From positions 1,488,001 through 1,552,000 of the forward strand of contig NZ_JBBPEV010000001.1 in assembly GCF_038069945.1 (NCBI RefSeq): a stretch of 64,000 nt of DNA, written 5' to 3'. Within the stretch, counting starts at the first letter, position 1, and every line of letters begins with the position of its first letter. Made by a program: the position numbers and the translations under genes. The notes under the pieces were generated by a model. It was not told the origin of the DNA. It ran no database searches and worked only from the letters and a program-made list of their open reading frames with translations. Below, in pieces: positions 25,492 through 34,355 of the stretch. The DNA is from Aquabacterium sp. A3 (GTDB taxonomy: Bacteria > Pseudomonadota > Gammaproteobacteria > Burkholderiales > Burkholderiaceae_C).

Positions 25492-27561
25492 ATGTACGCC
25501 CTATTTGATGACGCTGGCAAGTTCCTGGCCGGCCGTGTGATGTCCGAAGCCGACGCCTCGATGCAGATCGAGCTCGACTCGGGCAAGCGCGTGAAGGCCA
25601 AAACCGCCAACGTGTTGCTGAAGTTTGCCAAGCCGGCCCCGGCCGAGTTGCTGGCGCAAGCAGCCACGCAGGCCAGCGACATCGACCTGGACCTGATCTG
25701 GGAGGTGGCCCCAGAAGATGATTTTGGCTTTGACGAGCTGGCCCGCGAGTACTACAGCGCCTCGGCCGACGCCGTGCAGCAGGCCGCCATGCTCATGCGC
25801 CTGTTCGACGCGCCGCACTACTTCCATCGCCGGGGCAAGGGCCGCTTCAAGAAAGCGCCCGAAGACATCCTCAAGCAGGCCCTGGCCGCCATCGAGCGCA
25901 AGAAGCAGCAGGCCCTGCAGATCGCCCAGTGGGCGCAAGAACTGGCCGCCGGCACCTGCCCCGCCCCGATCAAAGACGAGCTCTACAAGATCCTCTTCAA
26001 GCCCGACAAGAACGGCCCCACCTACAAGGCCGTGGTCGAAGCCGCCAAGGCCACGCAGCGCGCCCCGCTGGACCTGCTGAAAGACGCCGGCGCCATCGAC
26101 AGCCCCTACCAGTTCCACTACAAGCGCTTCTTGTTCGAGCACTTCCCCAAGGGCGTGGGCTTCCCGGCCCTGGAGGCGCCGCCGGTCAAGGACGAGCTGC
26201 CCCTGGCTTCGGTCCAGGCCTTCTCCATCGACGACTCGATGACCACCGAGATCGACGATGCGCTGTCGGTACAAGGCCTGGGCACGGGCAGCGTCACCTA
26301 CGGCATCCACATCGCTGCACCCGGCCTGGCCATCGCCCCCGGCACCCCGGTGGACCAGTTGGGCCGCGCGCGCATGTCCACCGTCTACATGCCCGGCCAC
26401 AAAATCACCATGCTGCCCGACAGCGTGGTGCAGGCCTACACACTGATCGAAGGGCGTGATTGCCCGGCGGTGTCCCTGTACGTGACGTTTGACGAAGCCA
26501 CGCTGGACGTCACCGGCAGCGAGACCAAGCTGGAGCGCGTGCCCATTGCCGCCAACCTGCGCCACGACCAGCTCGACGGCGTCATCACCGACGCCACGCT
26601 GAGCGGCGAGGCCCCGGCCGACTACGCCTTCGCGCCCGAGCTGGCTTTTGCCTTCCGACTGGCCAAGCACCTGAAGGCGCGGCGGGAGGTGGTTCGCGGC
26701 AAGCCCGAGACCTTCAACCGCCCGGACTACAGCTTCAAGCTCATCGGTGCCAACGGTACCAACACCATGAGCGATGGCATCGAGCCCCAGGGCGACGAGC
26801 AGGTGCTCATCGGCACACGCGCCCGTGGCTCGGCACTCGATTTGATCGTGGCCGAGGCCATGATCCTGGCCAACAGCACCTGGGGTGGTTGGCTGGCCGA
26901 ACTCGGCGTGCCCGGCATCTACCGCAGCCAGGCCAGCCTGGCGCCGGGCATCAAGGTGCGCATGGGCACCAAGGCCCTGCCGCACGCCGGCATGGGCGTG
27001 GCGCAGTACACCTGGGCCACCTCGCCGCTGCGCCGGTATGTGGACCTGGTCAACCAGTGGCAGATCATCGCGTGTGCCAAGAACGGTCGCACCGCCGCCC
27101 TGGCCGCGCCCTTCAAGCCGAAAGACGCCGAGCTGTTTTCCATCATCTCGAACTTCGATGGGGCCTACAGCGCTTACAACGGCTTTCAGTCCAGCATGGA
27201 GCGCTACTGGACGATCAAGCACCTGGGCCAGGCCGGCATCAGCGAGCTGGACGCCGCCGTCATGGTCAACGGCCTGGTGCGTGCCGACACCCTGCCCCTG
27301 GTCTTCAAGGCCATCGGCGCCGACAACCTGCCGCGCCATGCCAAGGTGCGCGTGCGCATCACCGGGGTCGACCTGCTGACGCTGGACGTGCACGCCAGCG
27401 TGGTGGCGCGCCTGGACGAGGCCGACGCCAGCGAGGCCACTCAGGGTGATGCCGGAGACGAGGACGAGGCCGAGGTGCTGGACAATGCAGGCGCATTGAC
27501 ACTGGCCATCGACGTGGCCGATGCGGAGCCGAGCAGCCCGGCGCCCACCGGCACGGCCTGA
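25492..27561 (+). CDS. RNB-domain exoribonuclease (RNase II family)
   Basis: This 689-aa 3'-5' exoribonuclease has an RNB catalytic domain at ~240-550. It contains FSIDDSMTTEIDDALSV, which supplies the cluster of Mg-binding aspartates, and the later conserved YTWATSPLRRYVDLVNQWQ. The N-terminal ~220 residues are a Burkholderiales-type region without classical twin cold-shock domains. The C-terminus has a poor S1-like segment and an acidic tail. It is followed 26 nt later by the tonB-like gene, so they may be co-transcribed. Whether it acts as RNase II or RNase R cannot be settled from sequence. Confidence 0.9.
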   Translation: MYALFDDAGKFLAGRVMSEADASMQIELDSGKRVKAKTANVLLKFAKPAPAELLAQAATQASDIDLDLIWEVAPEDDFGFDELAREYYSASADAVQQAAMLMRLFDAPHYFHRRGKGRFKKAPEDILKQALAAIERKKQQALQIAQWAQELAAGTCPAPIKDELYKILFKPDKNGPTYKAVVEAAKATQRAPLDLLKDAGAIDSPYQFHYKRFLFEHFPKGVGFPALEAPPVKDELPLASVQAFSIDDSMTTEIDDALSVQGLGTGSVTYGIHIAAPGLAIAPGTPVDQLGRARMSTVYMPGHKITMLPDSVVQAYTLIEGRDCPAVSLYVTFDEATLDVTGSETKLERVPIAANLRHDQLDGVITDATLSGEAPADYAFAPELAFAFRLAKHLKARREVVRGKPETFNRPDYSFKLIGANGTNTMSDGIEPQGDEQVLIGTRARGSALDLIVAEAMILANSTWGGWLAELGVPGIYRSQASLAPGIKVRMGTKALPHAGMGVAQYTWATSPLRRYVDLVNQWQIIACAKNGRTAALAAPFKPKDAELFSIISNFDGAYSAYNGFQSSMERYWTIKHLGQAGISELDAAVMVNGLVRADTLPLVFKAIGADNLPRHAKVRVRITGVDLLTLDVHASVVARLDEADASEATQGDAGDEDEAEVLDNAGALTLAIDVADAEPSSPAPTGTA

Positions 27562-27587
27562 GACCATCAACCCAAGACACACCACCG

Positions 27588-28475
27588 ATGCTGGACCGCC
27601 TGCGCACCTTGTGGCAACGCTTGAGCCTGCTTCAGATCTGTCTGGGCTTCTCGGTGGCCGTGCATGCGGGCCTGTTCGGCTTCCGGTTCGTGGACCCGGA
27701 AGGCTTCAACCGCGTCTTCCAGGACACGCCGCTGGAGGTGATCCTGGTGAACACCGGCAGCGAAGCGCCGCCTGAGAAGGCGCAGGCCCTGGCCCAGCTC
27801 AACCTGGCCGGCGGCGGCGATGCCGATGACCAACGACGGGCCACCTCCCCCCTGCCGCCCACGCCCGAAGCCGCGCTGGGGCAGGACCTCACCGACACCG
27901 CGCGCGCCATCGAGCGGCTGCAACAAGAACAACAGGCCTTGCTGGCGCAATTGCGTGACGAACTGGCCGCCCTGCCCCCGCCCACGCCCCACGCCAGCAG
28001 CGACAGCCCGGCGTCGCGCGCTGAAGAAGAGCGACGCCGGCAACTCTCCAAGATGCTGGCTGAAATCGAGCGACGCATTCAGGAAGAGAACGCCCGCCCC
28101 AAAAAGCGCTACCTCAGCCCGGCCACGCTCAAATCCGCCGATGCGCTGTACTACAACGCCTTTCGCAGCCGGGTGGAGCGCGCCGGCACCGAGAACTTTC
28201 CCACCGCCAACGGACAAAAGCTCTACGGCGAGCTGATCATGGAGGTGTGGATCGACCGTCAAGGCCAGGTCATCGAGGCCGTGGTGCTGCAAAGCTCCGG
28301 CAACCCGGTGCTGGACCGCCAGGCCACGGCCATCGCCAAAAAGGCGGGGCCGTTCGGCATCGTGCCCTCCGAGGTGCTGGCGGGGCGCGACCTGCTGCTG
28401 ATTTCTTCGCGTTTCCGATTCACCCGTGACGCCGGCATGGAAGCGCAGACCATGAGCCGAACGACCGCCCCATGA
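27588..28475 (+). CDS. TonB-family energy-transducer-like protein
   Basis: This 295-aa protein has a TonB-like architecture. A cytoplasmic start is followed by one membrane helix (~15-32, [18 protein letters not shown]), then a Pro/Ala-rich and charged coiled-coil region (~100-180). A C-terminal TonB fold (~200-280) carries [20 protein letters not shown] and [14 protein letters not shown]. No ExbB/ExbD genes are adjacent. TonB paralogues of this kind sit beside aroE in many betaproteobacteria, and their receptor is unknown. It overlaps aroE by four bases (ATGA). Confidence 0.85.
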   Translation: MLDRLRTLWQRLSLLQICLGFSVAVHAGLFGFRFVDPEGFNRVFQDTPLEVILVNTGSEAPPEKAQALAQLNLAGGGDADDQRRATSPLPPTPEAALGQDLTDTARAIERLQQEQQALLAQLRDELAALPPPTPHASSDSPASRAEEERRRQLSKMLAEIERRIQEENARPKKRYLSPATLKSADALYYNAFRSRVERAGTENFPTANGQKLYGELIMEVWIDRQGQVIEAVVLQSSGNPVLDRQATAIAKKAGPFGIVPSEVLAGRDLLLISSRFRFTRDAGMEAQTMSRTTAP

Positions 28476-29332
28476 ATCCCCCATCCCCAGACCGCTATGC
28501 CGTGGCGGGCAACCCCGTGGCCCACAGCCGCTCGCCCCACATCCACCAGCTGTTTGCCCGACAAACGGGCCAGACCATGGATTACGGCCGCCTGCTGTGC
28601 CCGCTGGACGGCTTCGTGGCCGAGGTGCAGGCCTTCGCGGCCTCTGGCGCCAAGGGCTGCAACGTGACCGTGCCCTTCAAGTTCGAGGCCTTTGAGCTGG
28701 CGGCTCGCCGCACACCCCGGGCCGAGCTGGCCCAGGCCGCCAACACCCTGCGCTTCGATGCCGAGGCCGACGGCGGCTGGCTGGCCGACAACACCGATGG
28801 CGTGGGCCTGGTGCGCGACATCACCGTCCATGCCGGTGTGGCGCTGGCGGGCCGGCGCGTGTTGCTGCTGGGTGCGGGCGGTGCGGCCGCTGGCGTGCTG
28901 GGCCCGCTGATCGAAGCCCGCCCGGCCGAGATCGTCATGGCCAACCGCACGGTTGACAAGGCACAGGCCATCGTGGACCGCCATGCCGCCTGGGCCGCGC
29001 TGCACGGGGTGGCTCTGAAAGCCCGCGGCCTGAGCGAGGCCGGCAGCGCCCACGACGTGTTCATCAATGGCACGGCCGCGAGCCTGGCCGGTGGTGGCGT
29101 GCCGGTGGGCCCTGAAGTGCTTCAACCTGGTGGCCTGGCCGTGGACATGATGTACGGCCCGGCGGCGCGCCCCTTCCTGGCGTGGGCGCAAGCCCACGGC
29201 GCCATCGCACGCGACGGGCTGGGCATGCTGGTGGAGCAGGCGGCCGAGAGCTTCGCCCTGTGGCGTGGCGTGCGCCCAGACACGGCACCGGTGCTGGCGC
29301 AACTGCGCGCCGAGGTGGACGCCACATCATGA
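28472..29332 (+). CDS. aroE: Shikimate dehydrogenase
   Basis: This 286-aa enzyme reduces 3-dehydroshikimate to shikimate with NADPH in aromatic amino-acid synthesis. Visible motifs are the shikimate-binding [13 protein letters not shown] and the catalytic Lys in [18 protein letters not shown] carries the catalytic Asp, and [15 protein letters not shown] is the nucleotide loop with NRTVDKA. The length is normal. The start overlaps the tonB-like stop and the end overlaps the mtgA start, both as ATGA. Confidence 0.96.
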   Translation: MNPPSPDRYAVAGNPVAHSRSPHIHQLFARQTGQTMDYGRLLCPLDGFVAEVQAFAASGAKGCNVTVPFKFEAFELAARRTPRAELAQAANTLRFDAEADGGWLADNTDGVGLVRDITVHAGVALAGRRVLLLGAGGAAAGVLGPLIEARPAEIVMANRTVDKAQAIVDRHAAWAALHGVALKARGLSEAGSAHDVFINGTAASLAGGGVPVGPEVLQPGGLAVDMMYGPAARPFLAWAQAHGAIARDGLGMLVEQAAESFALWRGVRPDTAPVLAQLRAEVDATS

Positions 29333-30129
29333 TGCGTCAGGTGTGGCGTGTCGTTGTGTTGCTGGCGCTCAGCGGCCTGAGCCTGCAGCTGTACTTTGCG
29401 GGCCGCATCGCCTTGATGAGCGTGCTGGACCCGCAGTCCACCACCTTCCAGCGCAGCGAGTTCAGCCGCCTCCTGCGCACCGAAGGCCGCGTGGCCTGGG
29501 CCCAGCAATGGGTACCGGGCGAGGCCATCAGCGACCACCTGCGCCGCGCCGTGATCGCATCAGAAGACGCCAACTTCGCCGACCACGGTGGCGTGGAATG
29601 GGAGGCCCTGGAAAACGCCTGGCGCAAGAACAGCGCGGCCAAAGCGCGGGCCGAGCGCCGCCAGGCCGAAGCGCTGGCCCGCCACCAGCGCGCGGTAGAG
29701 CGGGCCCGCAAGCGGGGACGCCCCGAGCCGCCCCCCCCCAACCTGAACCCCGCGGCGCACCGGGTGATCGGTGGCTCCACCATCACCCAGCAGTTGGCCA
29801 AAAACCTGTTCTTGAGCAGTGAACGCAACTTCTTGCGCAAGGGTCAGGAGTTCGCCATCACCTTCATGCTGGAGGCGTTCTTGAGCAAAGACCGCATCCT
29901 GAACATCTACCTCAACAACGTCGAATGGGGTGAAGGCGTGTTTGGCGCCCAGGCCGCATCGCGCCACTACTTTGGTGTGGATGCGGCCCGACTGGCGCCG
30001 CGCCAGGCGGCCCGGCTGGCCGTGATGCTGCCGGCGCCCAAGCGCTTCGAGAAGAACCCGGGCTCCAACTACGTGCGGGGTCGCGCTGGCACGATCGCCG
30101 CCCGCATGGGTGCCGTCGAACTGCCGTGA
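29329..30129 (+). CDS. mtgA: Monofunctional biosynthetic peptidoglycan transglycosylase
   Basis: This 266-aa membrane-anchored GT51 transglycosylase polymerises lipid II glycan strands. It has an N-terminal helix (~6-27), catalytic Glu79 in [15 protein letters not shown], then [15 protein letters not shown] (148-162), [19 protein letters not shown] and [13 protein letters not shown]. Unusually, residues ~102-146 between the first two motifs form a long Arg/Ala/Glu-rich insert ending in [10 protein letters not shown], where typical MtgA has about ten residues. ATG 29329 gives an ATGA overlap with aroE. Confidence 0.95.
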   Translation: MMRQVWRVVVLLALSGLSLQLYFAGRIALMSVLDPQSTTFQRSEFSRLLRTEGRVAWAQQWVPGEAISDHLRRAVIASEDANFADHGGVEWEALENAWRKNSAAKARAERRQAEALARHQRAVERARKRGRPEPPPPNLNPAAHRVIGGSTITQQLAKNLFLSSERNFLRKGQEFAITFMLEAFLSKDRILNIYLNNVEWGEGVFGAQAASRHYFGVDAARLAPRQAARLAVMLPAPKRFEKNPGSNYVRGRAGTIAARMGAVELP

Positions 30130-30131
30130 AC

Positions 30132-30160
30132 AAAAAAAGGCCAGACATCGGTCTGGCCTT
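30132..30160 (-). terminator. Rho-independent terminator of the alkB-rubredoxin unit
   Basis: A perfect 10-bp stem (AAGGCCAGAC/GTCTGGCCTT, 30137-30146 and 30151-30160) has a 4-nt loop. On the minus strand it is followed by a T-run (to 30132), so it terminates the minus-strand unit ending with rubredoxin. It also sits right after the convergent mtgA stop, where it may act weakly in the other direction. Confidence 0.9.
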
Positions 30161-30167
30161 CTGACGA

Positions 30168-30338
30168 TCAAGCCTCGTCGGTCACGGGCTCAAAATCCAC
30201 CTTGTCGCGCACGGCGCAACCAGGACACGCCCAATCATCGGGGATGAGCTGCCAGGCCGTGCCGGGCGGGAACCCTTCGTGGGGGTCCCCCTTCGCTTCG
30301 TCATACACATGTCCGCAGTTGGGGCAGCGGTACTTCAT
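30168..30338 (-). CDS. Rubredoxin
   Basis: This 56-aa electron-transfer protein begins MKYRCPNCGHVYDEAKGD. It has the two rubredoxin knuckles CPNCGH (Cys5, Cys8) and CPGCAV (Cys38, Cys41), which bind one iron. The core DWACPGC and the aromatic residues are typical. It lies 11 nt downstream of alkB on the same strand, so its role is almost certainly to deliver electrons to the alkane hydroxylase. A rubredoxin reductase is not in the window. A strong terminator follows the stop. Confidence 0.95.
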   Translation of the reverse strand: MKYRCPNCGHVYDEAKGDPHEGFPPGTAWQLIPDDWACPGCAVRDKVDFEPVTDEA

Positions 30339-30349
30339 CGACGGTCTCC

Positions 30350-31543
30350 TCAGGCTTGGCCGGCCCGCACCTGGGCGGCGTAGTCAGCATACTTCTTCAT
30401 CAGCGCCTCGCGCTTGCCCGGGGCGTACTGGATGCGCGTCAGGTCACCCTTGTAGTGCTGGATCACGCGCTTGTTCATCACCGCAAACCACAGCGGCGAC
30501 AGGTAAGCCAGGGTGATCATGCCAGCGTAACCCGAGGGCAGCTGGGGGCTGTCTTCGAAGTGGCGCAGCGTCTGGTACTTGCGGGTGGGGTTGGCGTGGT
30601 GATCGCTGTGGCGCTGCAGGTGGTACAGGAACAGGTTGGTCACGGTGTGGTTGCTGTTCCACGAATGCTCGGGCATGCAACGTTCATAGCGGCCATCAGC
30701 GTTCTTGCGGCGCAGCAGCCCATAGTGCTCCAGGTAGTTCACCACCTCCAGCAGCGAGAACCCGTAGATGGCCTGGATGATCAGGTAAGGCACGATGACG
30801 GCGCCAAAGGCGATCAGCAAGCCACCGAACAGCACCACGGACATGGCCCAGGACTGCAGGTTTTCGTTGTCGGTGCTCCACACGCTCTTGTTGAAGCGCT
30901 GCAGGCGTTCGGCCTCCAGGTGCCAGGCCGAGCGCAGGCTGCCCATCACGGTGCGCGGCCAGAAGGCCCAGAACGATTCGCCAAAGCGCGAGGTGGCCGG
31001 ATCTTCCGGGGTGGACACGTTCTTGTGGTGGCCACGGTTGTGCTCCACATAGAAGTGACCGTAGAAGGTGGGGGCCAGCGAGATGCGGGCCAGCCAGCGG
31101 TCCAGCTTGTCCTTCTTGTGGCCCAACTCGTGCGCGGTGTTGATGGCCACGCCATTGATCACACCCACGCTGATGGCCAGGCCCAGCATGTCGTACCAGG
31201 GCATGTCCATGGTGCCGATCATCCAGGCGCCGGCGATGGTCACACCGATCTGGATGGGCACGAAGGCGTACAGCACCCAGCTGTAATAGCGGTCGTTCTC
31301 GAGGGCCTGCAGGGCGCTCTCGGGCGGGTTGGAGGCGTCTTCGCCGAACACGTAATCCAGCACCGGCAAGATCCCGTGCACCAGGATGAAGGCAAACCAC
31401 AGCAACCAGCTGTGCTGCGTTTGCCAGTAGGCGGCCAGCACGGCGGCACCGATCATGGGGATGGCGGGCCCGAGCAGCCAGAGATAACGCTTGGGATCAG
31501 ACCAGCGCACGGCCGGCGTGGGGGTCAAGGTGGCTTGAGACAT
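30350..31543 (-). CDS. alkB: Alkane 1-monooxygenase (AlkB)
   Basis: This 397-aa integral-membrane di-iron hydroxylase converts medium/long n-alkanes to 1-alkanols. The eight-histidine signature is complete: HELGHK (138-143), EHNRGHHK (167-174) and LQRHSDHHAN (309-318). The NYLEHYG motif (269-275) is typical of true alkane hydroxylases. Six hydrophobic segments are visible. ATG 31543 has AGGAG nine bases upstream. The gene is followed by rubredoxin and diverges from an AraC regulator. The substrate chain length cannot be read from sequence. Confidence 0.96.
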   Translation of the reverse strand: MSQATLTPTPAVRWSDPKRYLWLLGPAIPMIGAAVLAAYWQTQHSWLLWFAFILVHGILPVLDYVFGEDASNPPESALQALENDRYYSWVLYAFVPIQIGVTIAGAWMIGTMDMPWYDMLGLAISVGVINGVAINTAHELGHKKDKLDRWLARISLAPTFYGHFYVEHNRGHHKNVSTPEDPATSRFGESFWAFWPRTVMGSLRSAWHLEAERLQRFNKSVWSTDNENLQSWAMSVVLFGGLLIAFGAVIVPYLIIQAIYGFSLLEVVNYLEHYGLLRRKNADGRYERCMPEHSWNSNHTVTNLFLYHLQRHSDHHANPTRKYQTLRHFEDSPQLPSGYAGMITLAYLSPLWFAVMNKRVIQHYKGDLTRIQYAPGKREALMKKYADYAAQVRAGQA

Positions 31544-31681
31544 GACAACAACTCCTGTGCAATGCCACCAGTGTCTTGATTCTGCGCAAGAAGAAACAGC
31601 CTGAAACAACCGGGGCACTGTCGCAATCCGCCGGAGCCGGATCAGGGTCAACCCGAGGTATCGCAAGCGCACACCGATCCC

Positions 31682-31714
31682 GGCTTTTGACAATGCAAGT
31701 TCGGGCTTTTGACA
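31682..31714 (+). promoter_or_regulatory. Direct repeat in the alkB/araC intergenic region, probable AraC-type operator
   Basis: GGCTTTTGACA occurs twice, at 31682-31692 and 31704-31714. The start-to-start distance is 22 bp, about two helical turns on the same face. Tandem half-sites in this arrangement are typical of AraC-family regulators. The repeats lie ~38 nt before the regulator's ATG and ~140 nt before the alkB start. Each also contains TTGACA, a -35-like hexamer, so promoter overlap is possible. Confidence 0.6.
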
Positions 31715-31752
31715 CATCACCGCGGTGGCATTCCGTGGCAAGCTCAGTCAAT

Positions 31753-32715
31753 ATGGACACCCTCAGCCTGATTCTGGACGACATGCACTTCGACGGTGTG
31801 GTCTTTGCATCGTCGATCAACGCCCCGCCCTGGTCGTGGCACCTGGCCCTGGATGGCTTGGCCTGCGCCCACGTCATCACACGGGGACAGGCCTGGCTGG
31901 TGCGCGACGATGCCGAGCCGCTGTTGCTGGAAACAGGCGACCTGATCGTGTTGCCGGGCGGCCTGCCTCACGCGATCCAGGACCGCCCCAACACCACCGC
32001 CCGCCCGCGCGACCTCTTGCCCCTCATGGGCAGCGATGTGGGCGGCGCCCGCCTGGGTGGCGAGGACACGCCCCAGTCGTGTCACCTCATCAGCACCCAT
32101 GCGCGCTTTGATGTCACGATGGCCGCCCCCTTGATCAAGGCCTTGCCTCCGGTGCTGCATGTGCGGGGCCTGGGTGAGGCGCCGCCTCCCTGGCTGGCCG
32201 TGGGCCTGCAGTTCCTGGCACTGGAGGTGGCGCACCAGCGCCCGGCGCAACAGGCCATCCTCAACCGCATGGGCGACATCCTGTTCATGCAGTGCATCCG
32301 CGACTACGTTGAATCGGTGCCGGAAGGCTCGGGCAACTGGCTGTCGGCCCTGAAAGACCGTGCGCTGTCCACCGCCCTGGCGCTCATCCACCGCGAGCCA
32401 CAGCGCAACTGGACCGTGCCGGACCTGGCCCGCGAGGCCTGCCTGTCGCGCTCGGCCTTTGCCGACCGCTTCACGCAGACACTGGGCGAGCCCCCGCTGA
32501 CTTACCTGACGCGACACCGCATGCGGCTGGCGGCCCGCCACCTGGGCCAGGCGGGGCTGGCGGTCAGCAAGATTGCCGACATGGTGGGATACGCTTCAGA
32601 GGCGGCCTTCAGCCAGGCGTTCAAACGCGAGTACGGGCTGTCGCCATCGGCGTGGCGGCAGCAGCGACTGCTGCAGACCCAGGCCCTGGCCGCGCCGGAA
32701 GCGGACGCCGCCTGA
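31753..32715 (+). CDS. AraC-family transcriptional regulator of the alkane module
   Basis: This 320-aa regulator has an N-terminal cupin-like sensing domain (VITRGQAWLVRDDAEPLLLE, then TGDLIVLPGGLPHAI). At ~215-305 is a double helix-turn-helix AraC domain (WTVPDLAREACLSRSAFADR; IADMVGYASEAAFSQAFKRE; the conserved GLSPSAWR end). It is divergently transcribed from alkB, which suggests it controls alkB-rubredoxin in response to a ligand. It is not related to the MalT-like AlkS of the Pseudomonas OCT plasmid. ATG 31753 is the best start; earlier in-frame starts exist but lie upstream of the operator-like repeats. Confidence 0.88.
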   Translation: MDTLSLILDDMHFDGVVFASSINAPPWSWHLALDGLACAHVITRGQAWLVRDDAEPLLLETGDLIVLPGGLPHAIQDRPNTTARPRDLLPLMGSDVGGARLGGEDTPQSCHLISTHARFDVTMAAPLIKALPPVLHVRGLGEAPPPWLAVGLQFLALEVAHQRPAQQAILNRMGDILFMQCIRDYVESVPEGSGNWLSALKDRALSTALALIHREPQRNWTVPDLAREACLSRSAFADRFTQTLGEPPLTYLTRHRMRLAARHLGQAGLAVSKIADMVGYASEAAFSQAFKREYGLSPSAWRQQRLLQTQALAAPEADAA

Positions 32716-32717
32716 GC

Positions 32718-34262
32718 TCAGCGGCGCGTGGTGCCCGAGCCGCCCAGCAGGGCCGCCACCTTGCGCTTGGGCTTGATGAAGCGCGACAAGGCGCTGCCCG
32801 GCGACTGCGTGGTGGCGCCTGAAGAGGCGGAGCTCGCCTGGGCGTCTTTTTGCTCCCACGAAGGCTCGGCCGAGGGGTCCGGCTCGTAGGGCTTGTCGAA
32901 GAAAGGGTCCTGCGAGCGGGGGCGTACCGTCGGGCGGGGGCTGCGCAGTTCGGTGGCCGCCTGGCGGTCACCTCGGCCACCGCGCTCTTCATCGCCCGAC
33001 GACCAGCGGCGCTCACGCCGCTCGCCGTCACGGTCGCTGCGCTCACCGCGGCCAGCGCGCCGCTCCAGCTCGAAGGGCTCGACCTCGGGCTTTTTCTTGA
33101 TGAGCTTCTCGATGTCGGCCATCAGGCGGGCATCGGCCCCCGTGACCAGCGACACGGCCAGACCCGACGCGCCGGCACGACCCGTGCGGCCGATGCGGTG
33201 CACGTAGTCTTCGGCGTTGAAGGGGATGTCGTAGTTGAACACCGCTGGCAGGGCTGCGATGTCGATGCCGCGCGCTGCCACGTCGGTGGCCACGAGCAGG
33301 TCCACGTCACCGCGCTTGAAGGCGTCCAGCGACTTGATGCGCTCGTCTTGCGATTTGTCGCCGTGCAGGGCGGCCGTGCGCAGACCATCGCGCTCGAAGG
33401 TGCGCGCCAGGCGGGCCGCGCCCAGCTTGGAGTTGACGAACACGATGGACTGGGTGATGCCGCGGTCGCGCAGGATCTGGCGGATCACGTGGCGCTTGTC
33501 GTCGTCGTCGACCTTGTAGAAGCGCTGCTCGACGTTGGTGGCCGTCTGGTTGGGGCGGGCCACTTCGACCAGCACCGGGTCTTGCAGGTAGCTTTGCGCC
33601 AGCTTCTTGATCTCGGGCGAGAAGGTGGCCGAGAACAGCAGGGTCTGGCGCGTTTTGGGCAGGTAGCTCAGGATGCGCTGCAGGTCGGGCAGGAAGCCGA
33701 TGTCGAGCATGCGGTCGGCCTCATCCAGCACCACGTACTCCACCTGCGACAGGTTGCAGTTCTTGGCCTCGATGTGGTCGATCAGGCGGCCCGGGGTGGC
33801 GATCAGCACCTCGACGCCCGCTTTGAGCTCAACCGTCTGCTCTTTCATGTTCATGCCGCCAAACACCACGGCCGAACGCAGGTTGCACTTGCTGGCGTAG
33901 GTCTTGACGTTGTCGGCCACCTGGATGGCCAGCTCGCGCGTGGGCGCCAGCACGATGGCGCGCACCGGGTGCCGCGCCGGCGACATGCTGGCGTTCTCGT
34001 GCTTCATCATTTTCTGAAGCAGGGGGATGGAGAACGCGGCGGTCTTGCCGGTGCCGGTCTGCGCGGCGCCCATGACGTCTCGGCCGGCCAGCACCAGAGG
34101 GATGGCCTTGGCCTGGATCGGGGTCATCGTCGGGTAGGCGATGGCCGCGAGGATCTTCGGATCCAGGGGCAGGGTGTCAAAGCGGGCGGGGGGCGGCGGA
34201 GCGGCGTCTGCGGCGGGGCCGGCGGCCATGTCGGCGGCCAGCGTGGTGGTTTGGTCTGTCAT
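32718..34262 (-). CDS. rhlE: DEAD-box RNA helicase (RhlE-like)
   Basis: This 514-aa ATP-dependent RNA helicase should act in ribosome assembly or RNA decay. All family motifs are visible: AQTGTGKT (67-74), PTRELA, TPGRL, DEAD (~168), SAT, and in the second lobe DVAARGID and HRIGRTGRAG. The C-terminal ~130 residues are Arg/Glu/Ser-rich and disordered, ending in a basic patch (FIKPKRKVAALLGG). ATG 34262 (MTDQTT) is used; a TTG one codon earlier is unlikely. It is convergent with the AraC gene, with only two bases between stops. Confidence 0.94.
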   Translation of the reverse strand: MTDQTTTLAADMAAGPAADAAPPPPARFDTLPLDPKILAAIAYPTMTPIQAKAIPLVLAGRDVMGAAQTGTGKTAAFSIPLLQKMMKHENASMSPARHPVRAIVLAPTRELAIQVADNVKTYASKCNLRSAVVFGGMNMKEQTVELKAGVEVLIATPGRLIDHIEAKNCNLSQVEYVVLDEADRMLDIGFLPDLQRILSYLPKTRQTLLFSATFSPEIKKLAQSYLQDPVLVEVARPNQTATNVEQRFYKVDDDDKRHVIRQILRDRGITQSIVFVNSKLGAARLARTFERDGLRTAALHGDKSQDERIKSLDAFKRGDVDLLVATDVAARGIDIAALPAVFNYDIPFNAEDYVHRIGRTGRAGASGLAVSLVTGADARLMADIEKLIKKKPEVEPFELERRAGRGERSDRDGERRERRWSSGDEERGGRGDRQAATELRSPRPTVRPRSQDPFFDKPYEPDPSAEPSWEQKDAQASSASSGATTQSPGSALSRFIKPKRKVAALLGGSGTTRR

Positions 34263-34276
34263 CAAGGGCGGATTAT

Positions 34277-34351
34277 CCCCGCATTGCTGCTTTTTTGCGC
34301 AAACAGATGCGGGGCATCCCCCCTATTTCAATCCGGATGGGGGCATCCCCC
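34277..34351. repeat. Inverted and direct repeats between amgK-like and rhlE
   Basis: This is an 8-bp inverted repeat CCCCGCAT/ATGCGGGG (34277-34284 and 34307-34314) around a 22-nt loop. Two copies of GGGGCATCCCCC follow, at 34311-34322 and 34340-34351. They fall in the ~90-nt gap after the kinase stop and before the helicase start. They may be a terminator or processing site; there is no clear U-run. Confidence 0.4.
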
Positions 34352-34355
34352 GCCC

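Noticed and set aside
25501..27585. 694-codon minus-strand frame opposite the RNB ribonuclease
   Set aside because: It covers the ribonuclease gene in the antisense direction, has low-complexity composition and no recognisable motif. The plus-strand protein has the full RNB catalytic signature.
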